Positions 59,677 through 64,000 of a stretch of 64,000 bases of DNA are shown here, one piece after another; the stretch's first letter is position 1; every line of letters starts with the position of its first letter. Location: positions 62,001-126,000 of the forward strand of contig JAJFUV010000174.1 of assembly GCA_021372245.1 (NCBI GenBank). The letters run 5' to 3'. The notes beneath the pieces are model-generated. The model was not told the origin of the DNA. It searched no databases and saw only the letters and a list, made by a program, of their open reading frames with translations. Made by a program: the position numbers and the translations under genes. Source of the DNA: Terriglobales bacterium (GTDB lineage: Bacteria > Acidobacteriota > Terriglobia > Bryobacterales > Bryobacteraceae).

Positions 59677-60258
59677 CTACAGCCGTATCACGATGCCAGC
59701 GGAGACTTCGGTCTGGCGCAGCAGGCCGCTGCCGCCGAGATCGAAAGGTTTGCCGGTGTGGTACTGACGCAAATCGAGGCGGATGCCGAACAGGTCGGTC
59801 AGCTTCACCTTCACACCGCCGCCATAGTTGAAGCCGAATTTATTGTCACCCTGTCCGCTGGTTACGCTGCTGCCGGGAGGGACGAAGTTGCTGAAGTGCG
59901 CGCCGCCGGTGGCAAAGGGGCGTACACGGCTGCCTTCGGGCGTCGCATAGACCAGGAAGTTGTAAAAGCCCTGGTGCATGGCCATGCCCTGACTCGCGGA
60001 GCCGGTCGAGCTATCAAATTTCAGCGACGTCCGGTTATAGGCGTAGCCGAACTCGTGTCCGAAGAACTTCTGTGAGTTCAGCGTGAAGCGGAAGGCCAGC
60101 CTCCATCCATTGTCGAGCGAGTAGGTGGTTCCGGAATAGGTGCCCAGATCTTTGTTGCCGAGCGCGGACGCGCCACCGCTGACCGACACCTCGGCCATCT
60201 GCGCCGAAAGCGCGCCGGCAAACACAAAGAGCGATACAGCCAAAGCAATCTTCTTCAT
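59677..60258 (-). CDS. Outer-membrane beta-barrel protein
   Basis: This 193-residue protein has signal peptide MKKIALAVSLFVFAGALSA. Strands typical of an OmpA/OmpW-like eight-stranded barrel follow (GWRLAFRFTLNSQKFFGHEFGYAYNRTSLKF, RVRPFATGGAHFSNFVPPG, FGFNYGGGVKVKLTDLFGIRLDLRQYHTG, AGIVIRL). GGAG precedes the ATG. Only 22 bp separate it from the lutC stop, so read-through from lut is likely. Confidence 0.8.
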   Translation of the reverse strand: MKKIALAVSLFVFAGALSAQMAEVSVSGGASALGNKDLGTYSGTTYSLDNGWRLAFRFTLNSQKFFGHEFGYAYNRTSLKFDSSTGSASQGMAMHQGFYNFLVYATPEGSRVRPFATGGAHFSNFVPPGSSVTSGQGDNKFGFNYGGGVKVKLTDLFGIRLDLRQYHTGKPFDLGGSGLLRQTEVSAGIVIRL

Positions 60259-60280
60259 TCGTGGTTTCTCCGGTTCTGAG

Positions 60281-60913
60281 CTATACCAATACGACGTGTA
60301 TTTCACCTGGTCCGTGTACACCGCGGATAAGGAATTGTTCGATGTCGGCAGTCCGGCTGGGACCGGTGATCATCACCATGGAACTGGTTTGGCTGGCAGG
60401 ATCGGGCAGTACGGTGAACAGTTCATCCAAACCCGTGAGCAGCTTAGCCTTGCCGACGATGGCGATATGCACCGGCGGAAGCAGGCTTACCATACGGGCT
60501 TCTTCGGCTGAGGACAGCATCACGATGCTGCCTGTATCCGCCAAGGCATAGTCTGCGCCGGTTATGCCGAATTCCGCCGTCGAGCAGGCTTCCCGCAGCT
60601 CCGGCTCGCCGCGGAAACCGCACCGCACGCCCGAAAGCCCCGTTATCCAACACTCCGCCAGTATTGGAGCATTAGAGGCGACAGCGGACTTGCCGCACGT
60701 AATGCGGGCTACGTAGTCGCGGGCGTCCTCCGGGCTTTCCGCGCGATACGTCTTCCCCGACAGTTCTTCGATGCGGGCGAAGAATGTGCGGACGCGGCTT
60801 TCGAAGTCGATTTGAGGGATCGCGATCCGCGCCGGGGGCACTTCCTCTGGCGGTTGGCCGGCACCGCGGCCCAGGGCCGTGCGGACCTTGTGAAGGATAT
60901 AGTCTCGGGCCAT
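60281..60913 (-). CDS. lutC: LUD-domain protein LutC-like
   Basis: This 210-residue protein has the LUD fold of the LutC/YkgG family: ARITCGKSAVASNAPILAECW, STAEFGITGADYALADTGSIVMLSSAEEARMVSLLPPVHIAIVG, and TVLPDPASQTSSMVMITGPSRTADIEQFLIRGVHGPGEIHVVLV. Together with LutA and LutB it oxidises L-lactate to pyruvate. Its ATG at 60913 overlaps the lutB stop (ATGA). Confidence 0.88.
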   Translation of the reverse strand: MARDYILHKVRTALGRGAGQPPEEVPPARIAIPQIDFESRVRTFFARIEELSGKTYRAESPEDARDYVARITCGKSAVASNAPILAECWITGLSGVRCGFRGEPELREACSTAEFGITGADYALADTGSIVMLSSAEEARMVSLLPPVHIAIVGKAKLLTGLDELFTVLPDPASQTSSMVMITGPSRTADIEQFLIRGVHGPGEIHVVLV

Positions 60914-62352
60914 CAGTGCTTCTCCACTCTCACGCGCTCGCGCCACAACTGCCGGAAGCTCTTTTCGGGCAACGGCGGCAGGTCTCTTTCCTTTATCCAT
61001 GCCTTCAGCGGCCCCACACGGAAGAACGGCAGCACGTTGCGGATCAAACCGCCCCCCTCGGGCGCGGTGAGCACGGCGGAGCCCATCATGCCGCCCAACT
61101 CGAACAGCTTGGGGTGCCGCATCAACCAGGCCCATCCCCGGAAAATCAAGTGTTCGAGCCAGTTCTTGTGCTCCTTCTCCTTGGCTTTGTTCACGTCGGA
61201 GCGCAGCAAAAGCAGGAGCTTCGGGATCTCAATCTTGACCGGGCAGACCTCGGCGCAAGCGCCGCACAGGCTGGAGGCAAAGGGCAGCCAGGGGCTTTGC
61301 ATCACCCCTTGATATTGCGGCGTGATGATGGAGCCGATCGGGCCAGAGTAAACCCACGGATAATTGTGACCGCCGATCTTGCGGTACACGGGGCAATGAT
61401 TCAGGCAGGAGCCGCAGCGGATGCAATAGAGCGACTGGCGCTTCTCGCGGTCCGCCAGCAGCTTGGTGCGACCGTTGTCCAGGAGAACCAGATAGAATTC
61501 CTCCGGGCCGTCGATTTCGTTCGGGCGCCGCGGCCCGGAAAGGAACGAAGTGTAAACGGTGAGCGGCTGGCCGGTCGCGCTGCGAGCGAGCAGCTTCAGG
61601 AAGGTCGCCAGATCCTTCGCGCGCGGCACCAGTTTCTCGATACCGGCGATCACGACATGCACTTTGGGAGCGGTGCTGGTGAAGCGCCCGTTGCCCTCGT
61701 TGGTCGCCATGACGACGGCGCCGGACTCCGCCACCAGGAAGTTCGCACCCGTGATGCCGATGCCGGCGTGCAGGAACTTCTGGCGAAGGACGGTGCGCGC
61801 GATCTTGGTCTGCTTCTCGATTACCTCTTCCCGTTCGACGCCCAGCTTCTCCGTGAACAGGTCCGCCACCTGATAGCGCGTCATGTGCAGCGCGGGCAGG
61901 ACGATGTGGTACGGCTTTTCGTGTGCAAGCTGGATGATGAATTCGCCCAGGTCGGTTTCCACCGGCTCCAGTCCATGCTCCGCAAGGCGTTCGTTCATGC
62001 CGAACTCCTCGGTCACCATGGACTTGGATTTCACGATGAGGTTGGTGTTCTTCTCGGCCGCCAGCTTCACCAGGAAGTCCACCACTTCCCCACCATCGCG
62101 GCACCAGAGGACTTTCCCGCCGTGCTCGACGACTTTCGACTCGAGCTGCTCCAGGTAGTAGTCGAGATTGTCGATAGTGTGCCGTTTTATACGGTTGGCC
62201 TGATCGCGAAGCTCCTGGTAATCCGGCAGCACTGTTTCGGAAACCAGATCCTTGCGTTTGACGATCAGCCGCCCCGTCGAAGTGTAGACGGCATTCTGTA
62301 AATAGTCGTTCGAGAGAGTTTCCTCGATCTTTACCAACGGAAACGCGGGCAT
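60913..62352 (-). CDS. lutB: L-lactate utilisation Fe-S protein LutB
   Basis: This 479-residue protein has an N-terminal LUD domain (LIVKSKSMVTEEFGMNERLAEHGLEPVETDLGEFIIQL, HAGIGITGANFLVAESGAVVMATNEGN). Two [4Fe-4S] motifs follow (CIRCGSCLNHCPVYRKIGGH, LCGACAEVCPVKI) and then a helical tail. Standard length for LutB/YkgF. ATG 62352 gives MPAFPLVKIEETL; it starts 8 bp after the lutA stop. Confidence 0.92.
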   Translation of the reverse strand: MPAFPLVKIEETLSNDYLQNAVYTSTGRLIVKRKDLVSETVLPDYQELRDQANRIKRHTIDNLDYYLEQLESKVVEHGGKVLWCRDGGEVVDFLVKLAAEKNTNLIVKSKSMVTEEFGMNERLAEHGLEPVETDLGEFIIQLAHEKPYHIVLPALHMTRYQVADLFTEKLGVEREEVIEKQTKIARTVLRQKFLHAGIGITGANFLVAESGAVVMATNEGNGRFTSTAPKVHVVIAGIEKLVPRAKDLATFLKLLARSATGQPLTVYTSFLSGPRRPNEIDGPEEFYLVLLDNGRTKLLADREKRQSLYCIRCGSCLNHCPVYRKIGGHNYPWVYSGPIGSIITPQYQGVMQSPWLPFASSLCGACAEVCPVKIEIPKLLLLLRSDVNKAKEKEHKNWLEHLIFRGWAWLMRHPKLFELGGMMGSAVLTAPEGGGLIRNVLPFFRVGPLKAWIKERDLPPLPEKSFRQLWRERVRVEKH

Positions 62353-62360
62353 AATTTTGA

Positions 62361-63086
62361 TTACCTGCTCGCCAGCACTTCGGCAATGTGCATGGTGGAA
62401 ATGGAGTGGCCCGCGCGCGACAGGCTCCCCTGGATCTGCATAAGGCAACTGGCGTCCAGGCCGATCACCAGATCGGCGCCGGTCTTGACGATGGCGTCCA
62501 CCTTGGAGCGCCCCATGGCGCCGGAAATCTCGGGCATCTTAACGGAGAAGGTGCCTCCGAAGCCGCAACACTCTTCCGGCGGGTCCAATTCCCGCAATTC
62601 GAGTCCATGCACCTTGGAGAGCAGCAGCCGCGGGCCTTCCTTGATGCCGAGTGTGCGCAGCGCGTGGCAACTATCGTGAAAGGTCGCGACCCGCTCCAGC
62701 CGCGCGCCCACATCCTCCACCTTGGCCACCTCGATCAGGAACTTGGTGAACTCCCAGATGCGCGTTTCCACCTTCCTGGTGAGTTCAAGCCACTCCGGCT
62801 CTTTCTCGAACAGCTCCTGGAAATGGTGCGTGATCATCGACGTGCACGAACCGGACGGCACTACAATGCACTCGGCGTCGCGGAACACGTTCAGAAAATG
62901 ACGCGCTACCGTGCGCGCTTCGTCGCGATAGCCGCTGTTGAACGCCGGCTGGCCGCAACAGGTCTGGGCCGGGGGAAAGTCGATCTCGTAACCCAGGCGT
63001 TCGAGCACATCCGCCATGGCCACGCCGACATTCGGGTACAGTTCGTCGACAATGCAGGTGACAAAAAGCGAGACTCGTCTACCCAT
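62361..63086 (-). CDS. lutA: L-lactate utilisation protein LutA (CCG domain)
   Basis: This 241-residue protein has two CCG motifs (AQTCCGQPAFNSGYRDEA and the later ECCGFGGTFSVKMPEISGAM) plus HDSCHALRTLG and DASCLMQIQG, the LutA/YkgE layout. First gene of lutABC. A 26-bp inverted repeat (63096-63121) lies 9 bases upstream of the start and is shared with the divergent epimerase gene. Confidence 0.92.
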   Translation of the reverse strand: MGRRVSLFVTCIVDELYPNVGVAMADVLERLGYEIDFPPAQTCCGQPAFNSGYRDEARTVARHFLNVFRDAECIVVPSGSCTSMITHHFQELFEKEPEWLELTRKVETRIWEFTKFLIEVAKVEDVGARLERVATFHDSCHALRTLGIKEGPRLLLSKVHGLELRELDPPEECCGFGGTFSVKMPEISGAMGRSKVDAIVKTGADLVIGLDASCLMQIQGSLSRAGHSISTMHIAEVLASR

Positions 63087-63095
63087 GAAACCAGA

Positions 63096-63121
63096 ATTGT
63101 AACATCCCGCAGGATTACAAT
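63096..63121. promoter_or_regulatory. Inverted repeat in the lutA/epimerase divergent promoter region
   Basis: ATTGTAA at 63096-63102 and TTACAAT at 63115-63121 are perfect 7-base inverted repeats with a 12-base spacer. Each arm contains TACAAT, a good -10 hexamer, one for each direction, ending 10 bases before the lutA and epimerase starts. The element could be both an operator and the pair of -10 boxes. No recognisable regulator gene lies in the window next to it. Confidence 0.45.
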
Positions 63122-63131
63122 AGCTTTGAAC

Positions 63132-64000
63132 ATGTCACAAGCCGCCAATTACACCGCACGGAAGATGGTTGTCGATGGTTTGGATGTTGTACAGCTCGCT
63201 GATCGCGCGCGGGCCACTGAAGTCTCCATCGCCCTGGCCATGGGCAACAACTCCTATGAGATGAAGATCAACGGCACGAATGTTTTCTGGATGCCGTTCA
63301 CGAACCTGGCCGAGTGGCGCGCCAAGCCGGCCTTCGCCGGTAATCCGTTCCTGGCGCCATGGGCCAATCGCCTCAGTGAAGACGCTTTTTACGCCAACGG
63401 CAAGAAGTACCTGCTCAATCGCGGATTGGGGAACATCCGGCCGGACAGCAACGGCAAAGCCATCCACGGCCTGCTTTCGTACTCGAACGCGTGGAAGGTC
63501 GTTTCGCTCGAAGCCGATGATGCTGGCGCGCATGTTACCAGCCGGCTGGAGTTCTATCGCTACCCGGACCTGATGGCGCAGTTCCCCTTCGCGCATGCCA
63601 TCGAGATGACTTACCGCCTTCGCGATGGCGCGCTCGAAGTAGAGACGGTGATTGAGAACCTGGCTGCCGAACCGATGCCGGTGTCGATCGGCTTCCACCC
63701 TTATTTCAAGATCCACGACGCGCCGCGCGACGCGTGGAAGGTCCACCTGGCCGCGCGCGAGCATGTGGAGCTGTCCAAGCTGCTGGTCCCGACAGGCGCG
63801 CGCAAGCCGGTGAGCTTTCCCGATCCGGTTTCGCTTGCGACCACGGAACTCGACGACGTATTCACAAACCTGGTGCGCGGATCCGACGGCCGCGCGGAGT
63901 TCTGGGCGGAGGGCGTGAAACAGCGCGTCAGCGTGGTTTATGGGCCGAAGTACGACGTGGCCGTGGTTTACGCGCCCAAGGGCAAGGACTTCATCTGCTT
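63132..64000 (+). CDS. Aldose 1-epimerase family protein, 3' truncated by window end
   Basis: The frame is open from ATG 63132 to the window edge (289 codons). Galactose-mutarotase-family motifs visible are FAGNPFLAPWANRLSED near residue 75, GKAIHGLLSYSNAWKV (with a family-conserved His near residue 115), and SIGFHPYFKI near 195 with the acid/base-type His. A large beta-sandwich pattern extends to KYDVAVVYAPKGKDFIC. Interconverts the alpha and beta anomers of aldoses in sugar catabolism. The C-terminus and catalytic Glu region may lie outside the window. Divergent from lutA. Confidence 0.87.
   Translation, partial: MSQAANYTARKMVVDGLDVVQLADRARATEVSIALAMGNNSYEMKINGTNVFWMPFTNLAEWRAKPAFAGNPFLAPWANRLSEDAFYANGKKYLLNRGLGNIRPDSNGKAIHGLLSYSNAWKVVSLEADDAGAHVTSRLEFYRYPDLMAQFPFAHAIEMTYRLRDGALEVETVIENLAAEPMPVSIGFHPYFKIHDAPRDAWKVHLAAREHVELSKLLVPTGARKPVSFPDPVSLATTELDDVFTNLVRGSDGRAEFWAEGVKQRVSVVYGPKYDVAVVYAPKGKDFIC

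Noticed and set aside
60784..62301. 505-codon plus-strand frame
   Set aside because: Antisense to lutC and lutB, both of which have strong family motifs.
1..64000. CRISPR arrays, prophage, rRNA or insertion sequences
   Set aside because: No regularly spaced repeats, phage structural genes, rRNA or transposase genes were seen on either strand.

Overview
The window is a high-GC (roughly 60%) bacterial chromosome segment with about 50 protein genes, one tRNA and no rRNA, phage, CRISPR array or intact insertion sequence. The gene set suggests a soil Acidobacteriota, probably near Bryobacteraceae/Solibacter: Tat-exported Gfo/Idh/MocA oxidoreductases, very large GH106-type glycosidases, GH127 and GH2 enzymes, a PEP-CTERM protein, a PerR/rubrerythrin/DUF3501 module and LutABC. 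This placement is inferred from gene content only.

Layout. 1-5390: end of a DUF1080 glycosidase gene, tRNA-His, a UbiD-family decarboxylase, fabG, maf and a GH127 arabinofuranosidase. 5578-8862: a three-gene exopolysaccharide export set (outer-membrane export protein, chain-length protein, tyrosine autokinase). 8989-17748: carbohydrate catabolism (two exported oxidoreductases, GH2, GH106) and a BON-domain protein. 17736-25665: a 613-residue protein of unknown family, a hydroxypyruvate-isomerase-like protein, miaA, a small exported protein, a TolB/TPR protein and an ABC exporter. 25688-28328: a compact operon of a small PA2779-like membrane protein, an exported C39-like cysteine peptidase and a TPR/beta-barrel outer-membrane protein. 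28451-32785: an Old Yellow Enzyme homologue with an MFS transporter, then an M28 peptidase.

32929-35792 is an oxidative-stress module: a PerR-like regulator whose promoter carries a Fur/PerR-type operator, rubrerythrin, a GlpC/HdrD-like Fe-S protein and DUF3501. 35975-45805 is a surface-glycan region with multi-domain glycosyltransferases and methyltransferases, including one protein with two methyltransferase domains, internal repeats and a C-terminal beta-sandwich. A PEP-CTERM protein and a second GH106 enzyme follow.

50768-52983 looks like an accessory insertion. It holds a TIR-like protein with a C-terminal winged-helix-like region and a small HEPN-like protein, and is the best candidate for an undescribed defence-type pair. 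52984-56150 is a hypDEAB maturation operon lacking hypC and hypF. The window ends with an OPT transporter, a polytopic membrane protein, an outer-membrane barrel, lutABC and the start of an aldose 1-epimerase gene.

The most interesting items are the TIR-like/HEPN-like pair, the peptidase/barrel operon, the methyltransferase-methyltransferase-sandwich fusion, and several precise regulatory structures: the operator in the perR promoter spacer, the perfect palindrome over the annotated miaA start, and the inverted repeat shared by lutA and the epimerase gene.
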